Numbered from the stretch's first letter, positions 8,661-18,728 are shown. The stretch: 64,000 nt of DNA from Methylomarinum vadi (GCF_000733935.1 NZ_JPON01000001.1:1302001-1366000); one strand, 5' to 3'. Notes: generated from the sequence alone by a model not told the origin. Program-made: numbers and translations.

Positions 8661-9935
8661 CTAACCTCTCTCTTTGCAATATGACAAATACGCGGAAACC
8701 AGAAAAAAAGACCCAAAGACAACGATCAACTCGCCTTTCTTCGCCCCTTGTCGGGCGGCCTGGAATGCTTCCGCAAAATCGCCAAATCCTCCCGCGACCT
8801 CATCAATATTGTTTTCCTGGAAACATCGCCTGATGACTTCCTCGGTCGCCGCGCGCGGATTTGCTAAGGGTGCTATATACCAACGGCTGATCATGGGCTT
8901 CATGATCCTGATGACGCCGCTGATATCCTTGTCCTGCATCATGGCAAAAACCGCATAGATTTTCACGTCGGCAAAGTGTTGTTGCAAATACTCTAGCAGA
9001 GTTCTGACGGCTTGAGGATTGTGGCCAACGTCGAGCAAAACCGGCATTTCTCCGGGTTCTAGCTGAAAACGTCCTGCCAACTCGGCAGTTGCCAGCCCTT
9101 GTCTGATGGCTTCACGAGAAACCGGCACTAAATCGTTCAAAGCATTAATGGCCGCCAATACCGAAGACGCATTGCGAAACTGGTGCTCGCCCTGCAAACC
9201 CGGCAACGGTAACTCTGTCAGCAAACGGTCGCGACAGCGCCAATTCCAACCGCTGCCTGTTTTCTGATAAGTAAAATCATCGCCTATGCAAAGTAAGGGT
9301 GTATTTTTCTCGGCGGCGACCTCGAACAACGAGCGGGGGGGATCGGTATCGCCAATAATCGCCGGCACGCCGCAACGGAAAATCCCGGCTTTTTCCCGAG
9401 CGATCAATTCCCGGGTCTCGCCCAGCCAATCGACATGATCGATGCAAATACTGGTCACAATAGCGGCATCCGCATCGATGATATTGACCGCATCGAGTCG
9501 TCCGCCCAAACCGACCTCAAGCAGTTGTATATCGACATTCGAGCGCCAAAAGATATCCAATGCCGCCAATGTGCCAAACTCGAAATAACTCAACGTGGCC
9601 TCACCGCGAATTGCGTCGATGCGCTCGAAAGCCGCGCAAATCGGTTCGTCCGCGACCGGCCGACCATTAATCTTGATCCGCTCGTTATAGTGGAGAATAT
9701 GCGGAGAGGTATAGGCACCGACCTTATATCCCTGTGCCCGATAAATCGCTTCGAGATAGGCGATGCAAGAACCTTTGCCATTGGTTCCCGCGACCGTAAT
9801 GGTCGGCGGTTTTTTATGTTCGGGATTGAGCTGGTTGAAAACGCCCGCTGCCCTGTCCAGGCCCAAGTCTATGACCCTGGGATGCAACCCTTCCTGCCAA
9901 TTCAACCAGCCCTGCAGCGAATCAAAACGCGCCAT
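8661..9935 (-). CDS. folC: Folylpolyglutamate / dihydrofolate synthase
   Basis: 424-residue cytosolic ligase of the Mur ligase family that makes dihydrofolate from dihydropteroate and adds glutamates to folates. The ATP loop TVAGTNGKGS (about residues 46-55), TSPHILHYNERI, the second-domain LLEVGLGGRLDA and the C-terminal VLLDVGHNP motif are all present. It follows accD with a 17-base gap and reads straight into dedD. Confidence 0.95.
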   Translation of the reverse strand: MARFDSLQGWLNWQEGLHPRVIDLGLDRAAGVFNQLNPEHKKPPTITVAGTNGKGSCIAYLEAIYRAQGYKVGAYTSPHILHYNERIKINGRPVADEPICAAFERIDAIRGEATLSYFEFGTLAALDIFWRSNVDIQLLEVGLGGRLDAVNIIDADAAIVTSICIDHVDWLGETRELIAREKAGIFRCGVPAIIGDTDPPRSLFEVAAEKNTPLLCIGDDFTYQKTGSGWNWRCRDRLLTELPLPGLQGEHQFRNASSVLAAINALNDLVPVSREAIRQGLATAELAGRFQLEPGEMPVLLDVGHNPQAVRTLLEYLQQHFADVKIYAVFAMMQDKDISGVIRIMKPMISRWYIAPLANPRAATEEVIRRCFQENNIDEVAGGFGDFAEAFQAARQGAKKGELIVVFGSFFLVSAYLSYCKERG

Positions 9936-9952
9936 TAGGATAAGAGACCGGC

Positions 9953-10900
9953 TTATTCCTGTATTTCGGTGGAATCCGGTTCGTTAGATTCGGCATCGGG
10001 AGCCGCATTTTCCTCCGCGGTATTTTCCGCTTTTTTTTCTGACAGATCCGGACGATACAAGATCGATAGAATACCGGCAATTTTATCGCGCATTTCTCGC
10101 CGATCTATAATCATATCGATCGCACCATGTTCCTGAAGAAATTCACTGCGCTGAAAACCTTCCGGCAGCTTTTCCCGCACCGTCTGCTCGATTACGCGGG
10201 GACCGGCGAAACCAATCAACGCGTTAGGTTCGGCCACATTGATGTCGCCCAGCATCGCCAAACTGGCGGAGACCCCCCCCATGGTCGGATCGGTCATAAA
10301 AGAAATATAGGGTATACCCGCCTCGGCCAGTTTAGTTAGCGCCGCACTGGTCTTGGTCATCTGAAACAGAGAATACAACGATTCCTGCATCCGGGCGCCG
10401 CCACTGGCGGTAAATACGATAAACGGCAAGCCGGATCTCAGGCTCTCATTGACTCCACGAACGAAACGCTCACCGACTACCGATCCCATGGAGCCGCCCA
10501 TGAAAGCGAAATCGAAAGCGGCCGCAACGATACCCTTGCCTTTCAAGGTACCCTTCATCACGACCAAGGCGTCATTTTCATTGCTTTGCTTCTGCGCCTG
10601 GGAGATGCGATCCTTGTATTTCTTGCTGTCCTTGAATTTCAACGGATCGTTTGGCTTCAACCCTGCGCCGATTTCTTCGCCGCTGTCCTCGTCCAAAAAC
10701 ATGTGCAATCTTTTTCTGGCGGAAATGCGCATGTGATATTCGCATTTCGGACACACATTGAAATTCTTTTCCAACTCGGCGTTGTACAAAATCGCATCAC
10801 AATTAGGACATTTGTTCCACAAGCCTTCCGGAACCGTCGCTTTCTTACTGGACGCCTCGGTTCTGATCGTGGAAGGAACTAATTTTTCAAACCAACTCAT
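9953..10900 (-). CDS. accD: Acetyl-CoA carboxylase carboxyltransferase beta subunit
   Basis: 315 residues. Forms the carboxyltransferase with AccA and moves CO2 from biotin to acetyl-CoA, the first step of fatty acid synthesis. The zinc ribbon C31-x2-C34...C50-x2-C53 and the crotonase core ([26 protein letters not shown]) are intact. The C-terminal tail (last ~35 residues) is acidic and low in complexity. The start at 10900 (MSWFEKL) matches the family and has GGAGT upstream; an ATG at 10918 overlapping the trpA stop would add six residues. Confidence 0.95.
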   Translation of the reverse strand: MSWFEKLVPSTIRTEASSKKATVPEGLWNKCPNCDAILYNAELEKNFNVCPKCEYHMRISARKRLHMFLDEDSGEEIGAGLKPNDPLKFKDSKKYKDRISQAQKQSNENDALVVMKGTLKGKGIVAAAFDFAFMGGSMGSVVGERFVRGVNESLRSGLPFIVFTASGGARMQESLYSLFQMTKTSAALTKLAEAGIPYISFMTDPTMGGVSASLAMLGDINVAEPNALIGFAGPRVIEQTVREKLPEGFQRSEFLQEHGAIDMIIDRREMRDKIAGILSILYRPDLSEKKAENTAEENAAPDAESNEPDSTEIQE

Positions 10901-10914
10901 CGATGTACTCCGAC

Positions 10915-11724
10915 TCATTCCTGGTTATCCATCGCTGCGCGCATGGACTTTAACAATTCAATAATTTCTGTCTTGGCCTGTTCCGTGTCGTCTTGGTTGG
11001 CTTCGATCCTGGCAATCAGCGCGCTCCCGACAACGACCCCATCGGCGATTGCCGATAGTGTTTTGGCCGTTTGCGCGTCCTTGACGCCAAAACCGACGCC
11101 TACCGGCAAGCGGGTATTTTGCTTAATCATCGCCAATTTCTCCTCGACATCGGCGGTATCGAGATGACCGGCGCCGGTAACCCCTTTCAAGGACACGTAA
11201 TAAAGATAACCGCTGCCGACCGCATCCATTTTTCTCACTCGTTCGGCCGAACTGTTGGGGGCCAATAGGAAAATCTGATCGATACCCCGTTGCTTCAGCA
11301 AAAGGACACAATCATGCGCTTCTTCGGGCGGCAAATCGACGGTCAACACCCCATCGACATCCACTCGTTGCGCCGCGTTGGCGAAATCCTCGTACCCCAT
11401 CATTTCGATTGGGTTCAAGTAACCCATCAATACCAACGGCGTCTCTTGATCGGTTTTTCTGAATTCGGCCACCATGCTTAGCACTTTTCTAAGGCCGACA
11501 TGGTGCGCCAAGGCTCTTTCACTGGCACGCTGAATTACCGGGCCGTCCGCCATCGGATCGGAAAACGGCACGCCCAGTTCAATAACATCGGCGCCTGCCG
11601 CCACCATCGCGTGCAGCATCGGCACGGTGAATTCGGGATAGGGATCGCCTGCTGTGATAAAAGGAATCAAGGCCTTGCGATTGTTTTGCTGCAGTTGTTC
11701 GAAGCGTTTTTTCAGCCGGCTCAT
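10915..11724 (-). CDS. trpA: Tryptophan synthase alpha subunit
   Basis: 269-residue TIM-barrel subunit that cleaves indole-3-glycerol phosphate to indole and glyceraldehyde 3-phosphate and channels indole to TrpB. The signature [17 protein letters not shown] carries the catalytic Glu and Asp; the phosphate-binding loop is [12 protein letters not shown]. The start overlaps the trpB stop as ATGA (11721-11724), and the end touches accD, so translation coupling is likely on both sides. Confidence 0.97.
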   Translation of the reverse strand: MSRLKKRFEQLQQNNRKALIPFITAGDPYPEFTVPMLHAMVAAGADVIELGVPFSDPMADGPVIQRASERALAHHVGLRKVLSMVAEFRKTDQETPLVLMGYLNPIEMMGYEDFANAAQRVDVDGVLTVDLPPEEAHDCVLLLKQRGIDQIFLLAPNSSAERVRKMDAVGSGYLYYVSLKGVTGAGHLDTADVEEKLAMIKQNTRLPVGVGFGVKDAQTAKTLSAIADGVVVGSALIARIEANQDDTEQAKTEIIELLKSMRAAMDNQE

Positions 11725-12926
11725 ACTTTGATTCCCTCACGTTTAGCAATGGTATGCATATCTTTATCGCCCCGTCCCGACAAATTAACGATCATAATCT
11801 GCTCTTGCCGCATAGTCGGCGCCAGTTTCATCGCATAGGCCATGGCGTGGCTGGATTCCAGTGCCGGAATAATCCCCTCCATGCGGGTCAGCGCATGAAA
11901 TCCTTGTAAAGCCTCTTCATCGGTAATATTGACATACTCGGCCCTGCCACTGTCTTTCAACCAGGCGTGCTCCGGACCAACGCCGGGATAATCAAGACCC
12001 GCCGAAATCGAATGCGTTTCGATAATCTCGCCGTCCTCGTCGGCCATTAAATAAGTTCTGTTACCATGCAATACCCCTGGTTTACCTGCGCACAGTGGCG
12101 CGGAATGCCGCCCGCTTTCGACCCCCTCTCCAGCCGCCTCGACGCCGTACATCCTCACCGAGGCGTCATCGATGAACGGATAAAACAAACCGATCGCATT
12201 GGAACCGCCGCCGACGCAGGCGACCAGGGCATCCGGCAACTTACCCGTCATATCCAGGCACTGTTGCTTCGCTTCTCGCCCGATCACGGCCTGGAAGTCT
12301 CTGACCATGGCCGGGTAAGGATGCGGCCCCGCCACGGTACCGATGATGTAAAAGGTATTGTCGATGTTGGTAACCCAGTCGCGCATGGCTTCGTTCAGCG
12401 CGTCTTTCAACGTCCGCGACCCGGATTCCACCGGCACCACGGTCGCGCCCAACAGTTTCATGCGATAAACATTCAATGCCTGCCTTTCCACGTCGACCGC
12501 GCCCATATAAACGACACATTCTAACCCCAGTCTGGCGGCCACCGTCGCCGTCGCCACACCGTGTTGCCCGGCGCCGGTCTCCGCGATTATGCGCGTTTTC
12601 CCCATACGTTTGGCCAATAAGGCTTGCCCGATAGTATTGTTGACCTTATGCGCTCCGGTATGATTGAGATCTTCGCGTTTCAGATAGATTTGCGCCCCGC
12701 CCAGCTCTCGGCTCCAACGTTCGGCATGATAAAGCGGCGACGGCCTGCCGACATAATGCTGTAAATCAGCATCGAGCTCAGCCAAGAAGTCGGGATCCCG
12801 CATGTATTTCTGGTAAGCCTCGTTCAGTTCGGTAATGGCCGGCATCAAGGTTTCCGCCACGAATATACCGCCATAAGGACCGAAATGCCCCCGTTCGTCC
12901 GGCAAATTATATTTATCAGTCATCAT
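11721..12926 (-). CDS. trpB: Tryptophan synthase beta subunit
   Basis: 401-residue PLP enzyme that joins indole and serine to tryptophan. The PLP lysine is K94 in [10 protein letters not shown]; the indole-site glutamate is in ETGAGQHG and the phosphate-binding loop is [10 protein letters not shown]. It starts two bases after trpF (ATGATG; either may be used) and overlaps trpA. The trpF-trpB-trpA order is common in Gammaproteobacteria that lack a single trp operon. Confidence 0.97.
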   Translation of the reverse strand: MMTDKYNLPDERGHFGPYGGIFVAETLMPAITELNEAYQKYMRDPDFLAELDADLQHYVGRPSPLYHAERWSRELGGAQIYLKREDLNHTGAHKVNNTIGQALLAKRMGKTRIIAETGAGQHGVATATVAARLGLECVVYMGAVDVERQALNVYRMKLLGATVVPVESGSRTLKDALNEAMRDWVTNIDNTFYIIGTVAGPHPYPAMVRDFQAVIGREAKQQCLDMTGKLPDALVACVGGGSNAIGLFYPFIDDASVRMYGVEAAGEGVESGRHSAPLCAGKPGVLHGNRTYLMADEDGEIIETHSISAGLDYPGVGPEHAWLKDSGRAEYVNITDEEALQGFHALTRMEGIIPALESSHAMAYAMKLAPTMRQEQIMIVNLSGRGDKDMHTIAKREGIKV

Positions 12927-12927
12927 T

Positions 12928-13551
12928 CTAATTTATCGCTTGATTGGTTTTTTGTATGAATGCCGCCATTTTCGCCGCATCTTTTATACCTTTTTCGCTT
13001 TCCACTCCACTGCTGACATCCAGCGCGTAGGGCCTCACTTCGGCAATGGCGCGAGGAGCATTGTCCGGTGTCAATCCACCCGCCAACACGATCGGCAATG
13101 CGCAATCCCTGGGAATCAGGGACCAATCGAAGCCATTGCCGCTGCCCCCTTTCAAGCCCGGATGATAGGCGTCCAATAACAGCGCGGAAGCATCATGATA
13201 TTGCCGGACAATTCCCGCCATATCCACGTTTTCCTTCATGCGGATCGCTTTCATATAAGGCTTGCCGTAAATCCGGCATTGGGCCGGCGTTTCATCGCCA
13301 TGAAATTGTAGGCAATCCACCGGCAGCCTATCCAGCACCTCTCTGATTCTCTCTTCCCCGGCATCGACAAATAATGCAACCACGGTCACAAAGGCCGGCA
13401 ATGCCTCGATTATCGCGGACGCCTTATCCAAATTAATATTCCTCGGGCTGGGCGGATAAAAAACCAAGCCAATCGCATCCACTCCCAACCGTGCCGCGTA
13501 AACCGCATCTTCCTCTCGGGTAAAACCACAAATTTTAACGCGCGTCCGCAT
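12928..13551 (-). CDS. trpF: Phosphoribosylanthranilate isomerase
   Basis: 207-residue TIM barrel that isomerises N-(5'-phosphoribosyl)anthranilate in tryptophan synthesis. The N-terminal [12 protein letters not shown] carries the catalytic Cys; LQFHGDE and the C-terminal DVSSGVES phosphate site are present. The ATG at 13551 has GAGG seven bases upstream; an earlier start at 13563 would add only MRRF. It is the first gene of the run to metZ. In many relatives truA sits directly upstream; here a 4-kb patch with IS copies intervenes. Confidence 0.96.
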   Translation of the reverse strand: MRTRVKICGFTREEDAVYAARLGVDAIGLVFYPPSPRNINLDKASAIIEALPAFVTVVALFVDAGEERIREVLDRLPVDCLQFHGDETPAQCRIYGKPYMKAIRMKENVDMAGIVRQYHDASALLLDAYHPGLKGGSGNGFDWSLIPRDCALPIVLAGGLTPDNAPRAIAEVRPYALDVSSGVESEKGIKDAAKMAAFIQKTNQAIN

Positions 13552-13620
13552 AAAACGCCTCAAAAAATCAAGCCTATTAGGATACCATAAATTGCATTGG
13601 CATTACCGCCTAACACAAAT

Positions 13621-13650
13621 AATAAAGGCCGATCTTAGTCGGCCTTTATT
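13621..13650. terminator. Bidirectional Rho-independent terminator
   Basis: A perfect 12-bp stem AATAAAGGCCGA / TCGGCCTTTATT with a 6-base loop (TCTTAG). The arms give A- and T-rich flanks on both strands. It lies 21 bases after the stop of the DUF2231 gene, so it most likely ends that minus-strand transcript before trpF. Confidence 0.8.
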
Positions 13651-13671
13651 CCATCTACCGCCATCACTGGA

Positions 13672-14307
13672 TTAATGAGAATGCTGGTGGTCATGAAAGA
13701 AATCCAGCATCGAAGAATTGACTGCCTCGACCGCGACGCCGTATTTGTAGACCATCAAGCCTCCCAGGTCGGCGGTGAAAACCACCAGCAATCCCAAAAT
13801 CACCGCAATAATCAGATACAAGACATTGGCGCCGCCTTTGATCACACCGCGGCTGAGCAGTCGCCACAGCGACAACACGGATGACAAAATCAGAATACTG
13901 ATGCCCAAATGCTTATGCCGTTCCATGATGGCATGCACATTGTCTCCGTGGGGTACCGAAGCGGCTGCCGCCAAACCGGCGGCAACGGTGGCGGCCGCCA
14001 TGATCGTACCCAAATAAAGAAACCAGCTTGCCGCCTGGCGCCAGCTTTGTTTACCAAATAGACTGCCTGCCAAATCTATCAAAACAAAGAAACTGAATAA
14101 CGCGATCGGAAAATGAACGACCAGCGGATGAATGTTCGCCATTGCCGAAATCCCCGGCATGATCGTGGCAAAAATATCGGTCGGCGACTTGGTCGTTAGA
14201 TTTTCCAGGAAAGCCAGCAATTGCTCGACCGTCCCGGCGACTCCCCCCCCATGCTTTCCCTGTGCGCCATGGACGGCGAAGGAAAGGTAATTATTCGTAT
14301 CGAACAT
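13672..14307 (-). CDS. DUF2231 membrane protein
   Basis: 211-residue integral membrane protein of the DUF2231 family. The hallmark motif [13 protein letters not shown] (about residues 59-71) opens the first of four hydrophobic segments (about 64-80, 90-115, 133-150, 160-182). There are histidines at the N-terminus, in the middle (HAIMERHKH) and at the C-terminus (HDHQHSH), which may bind metal or heme, but that is inference. The function of the family is unknown; relatives often sit near heme or copper proteins. The gene has its own terminator downstream. It is the only intact gene between trpF and truA. Confidence 0.8.
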   Translation of the reverse strand: MFDTNNYLSFAVHGAQGKHGGGVAGTVEQLLAFLENLTTKSPTDIFATIMPGISAMANIHPLVVHFPIALFSFFVLIDLAGSLFGKQSWRQAASWFLYLGTIMAAATVAAGLAAAASVPHGDNVHAIMERHKHLGISILILSSVLSLWRLLSRGVIKGGANVLYLIIAVILGLLVVFTADLGGLMVYKYGVAVEAVNSSMLDFFHDHQHSH

Positions 14308-15801
14308 AATTGATTAGTGTTGTCATTGACCAGTGAGGATTTTACCACCAGTCGACAACCGGCAAAACCGTAAAAAACGCTGGCAGTTAAGAGGTGCGTA
14401 ACAATTGCTGGAATTGTTCATTTTTCTGACAATCGCTAACCCCAAACCGGTTCCGGCGTATTTACGGGTGTTCGACGCATCGACCTGCGTGAAAGGTTCA
14501 AACAAAACGCTTTGTTGCTCCGTGGAAATGCCGATACCGGTATCCTCAATCAACACTTCCAACATATCTGGACCATTGTTATCTTCATGATGACTGACCG
14601 CTACTGAAACATAACCTTGTTCGGTAAATTTAACCGCATTATTCACCAGGTTATAGAGAATTTGCCGAAGTTTCTGCTCATCACCAAAGAAATATCGCGG
14701 CAAATTCTCGCTTAAACAATGCCGCAATTCGATCGACTTACGCCGGCACTCGTAACACTGCCCTGAGATTACCGTCAACAAAACTTGATAAAAGTCGACG
14801 CAAACCTGATCGACTTCCATTTTTCCCGCTTCGATTTTGGAAAAATCGAGAATATCGTTGATTTGAGTTAACAACGAATTGGCGGATTGGTTGATAATCG
14901 ATACATATTCCTTCTGCTCCGGATTCAAGGTAGAGTCTTTTAATAAATCGGAAAAACCAATCACGGCGTTCAACGGAGTCCGAATTTCATGACTCATAAC
15001 CGAGAGAAATTCGGATTTGGCAATACTGGCTTTTTGCACCTGTTCCGCCAAGATTATGGCTTTATTTCTCGCCTCGATCAGATCGGAAGTCCTTTCTCCG
15101 ACCTGTTGCTCGAGCGTGTCTTTCTGGTCTTTTAAGGCCTCGTTCCAATCATGGATTTTTTCCATCATATCATTGAAGGCTCTTCACAAACGGCCGACCT
15201 CATCATTCGTCGTGACATGGGTCCTTTTTTGGTAATTATCGGAACGACTCACGTCCTCGCTGATTTCGACCAGATCCAGAATCGGGACGGACGATCTTTT
15301 AGCCACCTCTTCCAGCATAAAAACACCATTAACCCGGCGATGGCTAAACCCAGTAAAGCGATACCCAATTCTCTTATCAACCGTTGATAGGTATCGCGTA
15401 AGCTGACAACCAACACGATTCGGCCGTATTCTACTTGTCGTATATCAAAGACTTGCAACGTCTGCAGCGCAAACAATATCTGACGGCATTCGGCAAGCGA
15501 TTGACCGTTAATTTCCCAATCTCCCTCGCGTATAAACTCGGCAAAGGGACGCTGCTACCCCGGCTTAATAACCGCGGCATAGATTACGTTCTTATGCGCA
15601 TGGAGACTTTGTAGCGTTTGCTTGGCTTCCTCGCTGTTATCGAAAATCAACGAGGGAATGACGGATAAGGCGATCACTTCGGTCAGCGCATTGAACTCGT
15701 TTTCCAACACCATCCGATTCGAAAGCAACGTGTTGATCAGCAACACACTACCGGCACTCAAGGCCATGAACAGTATGCTCGTACTGATCAGTAGCCTTAA
15801 T

Positions 15802-16387
15802 TATCCATCATAAGGTTTAAACCACCGGCTTTAGCCGGTCAGCTTTAGCTGCGATAATTTGCCCAAGGAGGTGGCGATGGACTATAGATACGGCAGCCAT
15901 ACGGTTTACCAAATTGAGTATCATTTTGTTTGGGTTACGAAGTATCGTTATAAAGTGCTGAAGGATGAAATAGCCGAACGAGTGAGAGACTTGGTGCGGC
16001 AGACATGCGAAGCCTTTGAGATACGGATTATCAAAGGTGTCGTGAGCAAAGATCATGTGCACATTTTGGTGAGTGCGCCGCCGACTATGGCCCCAAGCGA
16101 AATCATGAGGCGAATCAAGGGACGAACTTCGAGCTATCTGTTCGAAGAGTTCCCGCACTTGAAAAAGCGATATTGGGGTCGACATTTTTGGGCCCGCGGT
16201 TATTTTTGCGCCACAGTGGGGCAAATGACTGATGAGATGATAAAGCAATATTTGGAGCATCACTTTGAACCTAATCCAAACGATAATTTCAAGATGGAGC
16301 CCGACTAAGACGCGTCGTTTAGTCGACGCGTATCCGGACTTTCAGTCCGTTATTGGAACCCACCCGCTTGAGCGGGTGGTTGTTTAG
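15802..16387 (+). mobile_element. IS200-like insertion sequence, copy 2 (complete, intact tnpA)
   Basis: 586-bp element with no terminal inverted repeats. The left end TATCC follows the target TTAAT (15797-15801); the right end TTTAG is followed by T. Subterminal hairpins: left ACCGGCT/AGCCGGT (15824-15839) and CAGC-TTTA-GCTG; right CCACCCGCT/AGCGGGTGG (16360-16379). Two further hairpins lie between the tnpA stop and the right end (16309-16350). This architecture, one Y1 transposase and insertion next to a fixed pentanucleotide without target duplication define IS200-type elements. It interrupts the sensor kinase gene twelve codons after its start. Confidence 0.96.
15877..16308 (+). CDS. tnpA: IS200-family transposase TnpA (intact)
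   Basis: 143-residue Y1 transposase acting as a dimer on single-stranded DNA. The metal-binding motif is H60-V-H62 and the catalytic tyrosine is Y125 in KQYLEHH. The ATG at 15877 has AGGAGG at the proper distance; a TTG 18 bases upstream lies before that site. The 5' leader holds hairpins that in IS200 elements typically limit expression. This copy and that at 48313 are the only complete genes in the window and are the probable source of activity for the others. Confidence 0.96.
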   Translation: MDYRYGSHTVYQIEYHFVWVTKYRYKVLKDEIAERVRDLVRQTCEAFEIRIIKGVVSKDHVHILVSAPPTMAPSEIMRRIKGRTSSYLFEEFPHLKKRYWGRHFWARGYFCATVGQMTDEMIKQYLEHHFEPNPNDNFKMEPD

Positions 16388-16433
16388 TTATTCCTGATCG
16401 ACGCATTGCCAAATCCCAGCATAGAGAGTACCT

Positions 16434-16991
16434 TTAATTCTTTACCGCCTGGCCAACAATCCGGGCCAATTTTAAAATTCGCCAGTTGATGACCAAACCG
16501 GACCGTTTGACGGCATCTAAGTTAATATTGAGTTGAATTTTGCCGCCATTATTTCCCAGCCCCACCATGCCGCCCGCTTTAACGAAATCCAGGCTATCAC
16601 TCACCGTCAACATGGGTTGCCTTTGAAATTACAACACCAAGGGCAACAATTTAGAGCGCTTCATCTCGCTGATGAACAAAATCTAGCATTGTTCTATATT
16701 GCGAAGGCGAGACAGATTGACTACTTCCAGGCGCCTTCCGCCAATATTAGAGCGATCCACCTGCTCGAATGATTCTTGCACGACATTACCGCCAAAGACA
16801 CTCAGTTTCAGCGTCGCCCCGGTTTGTGGAAGAACTTGCTCCGCCCAGTCAGTGAAACGCGTCAAATTCAATGTCAACACGCTCAATAATTGCTGTTCTT
16901 CAACGGTTTTCGCATTCACCGATAGCATGACAATCAAACGCAGCAGCATGACTACCCCGAAGGAAATAACTATTTGCAACGAAAAAATCAC
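16434..16991 (-). pseudogene. YfiR-like (DUF4154) periplasmic protein, decayed
   Basis: Remnant of a YfiR-family protein, which in other bacteria is a periplasmic repressor of a membrane c-di-GMP enzyme or a partner of a sensor kinase. A hydrophobic N-terminus is followed by LTLNLTRFTDWAEQV, the LKLSVFGGN strand and IGGRRLEVVNLSRL; after the TAG at 16683-16685 the same frame continues with ILFISEMKRSK, a second stop TAA at 16629-16631, then LTVSDSLDFVKAGGMVGL and a typical INLDAVKRSGLVI end. Both stops look like CAA/CAG to TAA/TAG changes. The stop at 16434 is 12 bases from the kinase start, so the two formed one operon. Copies 2 and 3 of the IS flank it. Confidence 0.75.
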
Positions 16992-17208
16992 GATACTCGA
17001 ATTCCTTCCGGTTCATTTTGCCAATAAACGCCGAAAGAAAACAGGTGTCTACATATATGGCAAAAAAATACCATAGTTTTATTTCGGCATCAGTTTCTTC
17101 GTACTGGGTTTGTCGGAACGCTTAGCAAAATTTCGATTCGATATCTGAATTCCCGCTAATCGAATAAAGCGCCAACAATCAATACCTCTGAGTTGAGCAA
17201 CGCAACTA

Positions 17209-17794
17209 CTAAACAACCACCCGCTCAAGCGGGTGGGTTCCAATAACGGACTGAAAGTCCGGATACGCGTCGACTAAACGACGCGTCTTAGTCGGGCTCC
17301 ATCTTGAAATTATCGTTTGGATTAGGTTCAAAGTGATGCTCCAAATATTGCTTTATCATCTCATCAGTCATTTGCCCCACTGTGGCGCAAAAATAACCGC
17401 GGGCTCAAAAATGTCGACCCCAATATCGCTTTTTCAAGTGCGGGAACTCTTCGAACAGATAGCTCGAAGTTCGTCCCTTGATTCGCCTCATGATTTCGCT
17501 TGGGGCCATAGTCGGCGGCGCACTCACCAAAATGTGCACATGATCTTTGCTCACGACACCTTTGATAATCCGTATCTCAAAGGCTTCGCATGTCTGCCGC
17601 ACCAAGTCTCTCACTCGTTCGGCTATTTCATCCTTCAGCACTTTATAACGATACTTCGTAACCCAAACAAAATGATACTCAATTTGGTAAACCGTATGGC
17701 TGCCGTATCTATAGTCCATCGCCACCTCCTTGGGCAAATTATCGCAGCTAAAGCTGACCGGCTAAAGCCGGTGGTTTAAACCTTATGATGGATA
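17209..17794 (-). mobile_element. IS200-like insertion sequence, copy 3 (complete, defective tnpA)
   Basis: 586 bp, the same ends as copy 2 but on the other strand: TATCC at 17794 next to TTAAT (17795-17799), right end at 17209 followed by T on the minus strand. It lies immediately after truA and its target supplies the truA stop codon, which is kept. Its transposase has a premature TGA. With copy 2 it forms an inverted pair around 821 bp. Confidence 0.96.
17405..17719 (-). pseudogene. tnpA: IS200 transposase with premature stop (copy 3)
   Basis: Identical in layout to the intact gene, but codon 105 (Trp in GRHFWARGY) is TGA instead of TGG, giving a 104-residue product. The HUH motif is kept; the helix with catalytic Y125 is lost, so the protein cannot cut DNA. 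The same base change is found in the copy at 33007. Confidence 0.93.
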
Positions 17795-17795
17795 A

Positions 17796-18599
17796 TTAAT
17801 CGAACCGTTCGGCATTTTTGGGCAATTTAGCAAAGACAGGATGTGCGCTAATGCCATATTTTTCCGGGTAAAAAACACCTCCCAAATACAGACCTTGCGG
17901 CGGCGCGGTCAATCCACCCTGTTTGCGATCCTTAACCTGAAGCAAATACTCGGTCCAGTCTTCCGGCTTGCGTCCGCGGCCTATATCCATCAACACCCCG
18001 GCAATATTGCGAACCATGTGATGCACGAATGCATTGGCCGAAATATCCATGATCACTCTATCCTGCTCGCGATGGACGTCGATGAAATACATAAGCCTGC
18101 AAGGACTTACCGACTGACAACTGGTGGCGCGAAACGAGGAAAAGTCATGCTCGCCGATCAGCGCTTGGGCGGCCCGGTGCATTTTTCTCTCATCGAGTGG
18201 TTCGAAGCACCACGTCATTTGCCGATGGACTAATGCCGAATTGACCGGTCGATTAAAGAAAATATAACGATAAAAGCGGGCGATAGCATTGTAACGCGCA
18301 TGAAAATCGTCAACCGCCGGCCTGGCCCACAAAACCCTGACGTCGTCCGGCAACTGAGTGTTGCTTCCCATGACCCAGGCGCGCGGATCGCGCTCAACCT
18401 CGCAATCGAAATGCACAACCTGCTCCAAGGCATGGACACCGGCATCGGTGCGTCCGGCACAAACCACCGTGATCGGCCGGGAGGCTATCTTAGTCAAAGC
18501 CTTTTCCAGTTCGGCCTGCACGGTACGCTTGCCCTGCTGATGTTGCCAGCCGTGAAAGCGGCTTCCGTCATATTCGACGCCTAATACGATTCTGGGCAT
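17796..18599 (-). CDS. truA: tRNA pseudouridine(38-40) synthase
   Basis: 267-residue enzyme that makes pseudouridine in the anticodon arm of tRNAs. The catalytic aspartate is D52 in CAGRTDAGVHA; the FHARYNAIAR.YRY and HHMVRNIAGVLMDIG motifs are in place. The stop codon TAA lies inside the TTAAT target of IS copy 3, so the protein is not altered. In relatives truA is often followed by trpF; here the DUF2231/kinase/YfiR patch separates them. Confidence 0.96.
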   Translation of the reverse strand: MPRIVLGVEYDGSRFHGWQHQQGKRTVQAELEKALTKIASRPITVVCAGRTDAGVHALEQVVHFDCEVERDPRAWVMGSNTQLPDDVRVLWARPAVDDFHARYNAIARFYRYIFFNRPVNSALVHRQMTWCFEPLDERKMHRAAQALIGEHDFSSFRATSCQSVSPCRLMYFIDVHREQDRVIMDISANAFVHHMVRNIAGVLMDIGRGRKPEDWTEYLLQVKDRKQGGLTAPPQGLYLGGVFYPEKYGISAHPVFAKLPKNAERFD

Positions 18600-18664
18600 G
18601 GTTAAACAAAACTCATCGTTTGTGAAATTTCGACACAGGGGTGTTTTTCAGAGAACGCCGTTCA

Positions 18665-18728
18665 CCCAGCACCTAAATTCCATAGACTATTGGCTATGTC
18701 CATCATCTTCGTTAATTTAGGTGCTGGG
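18665..18728. repeat. Inverted-repeat element with 15-bp perfect arms
   Basis: CCCAGCACCTAAATT (18665-18679) pairs with AATTTAGGTGCTGGG (18714-18728). The 34-base loop holds a second small palindrome CATAG...CTATG and the string CATCTTCGTT. It stands in the 284-base gap between truA and the YkuD gene, both on the minus strand. It has no T-tract typical of a terminator. A related string (CATCTTCGTC) occurs in the inverted-repeat element at 32178, suggesting a dispersed repeat family. No gene is seen elsewhere in this gap. Confidence 0.6.

Larger units (their letters stand above)
14387..16422 (-). pseudogene. Sensor histidine kinase, decayed and IS-interrupted
   Basis: A former membrane histidine kinase. 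With the IS copy at 15802-16387 removed, the ATG at 16422 reads in frame through MLGFGNASIRNK into LRLLISTSILFMALSAG, the first membrane segment, then a short periplasmic region. Defects: the IS; TAG at 15555-15557; a frameshift near 15295 after the second membrane segment; TGA at 15184-15186 in the HAMP region; and a break after the ATPase G2 box (GTGLGLAIV), where the frame changes and a tail ends at 14387. The H-box ([20 protein letters not shown]) and N-box ([13 protein letters not shown]) remain readable. Several independent lesions argue for real decay rather than sequencing error. It lies directly after a YfiR-like gene, a common pairing. Confidence 0.85.

Noticed and set aside
14387-16422. 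Intact two-part kinase made of separate genes
   Set aside because: The pieces are not in one frame, contain stops in conserved regions and lack starts with ribosome sites; decay is the simpler reading.
17333-17779. Conserved 148-codon open frame on the strand opposite to the transposase, in the IS copies (15817, 17333, 32935, 48358)
   Set aside because: It repeats only because the IS repeats. It has no ribosome site, no known fold, and lies antisense to tnpA, whose motifs are clear.
15802-17794. Composite transposon formed by copies 2 and 3
   Set aside because: IS200-type elements move as single-stranded units by fixed ends and each copy has its own TTAAT target; the DNA between holds the remains of host genes that continue on both sides.
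18665-18728. Terminator reading of the 15-bp inverted repeat
   Set aside because: The loop is long (34 bases) and no T-run follows either arm.
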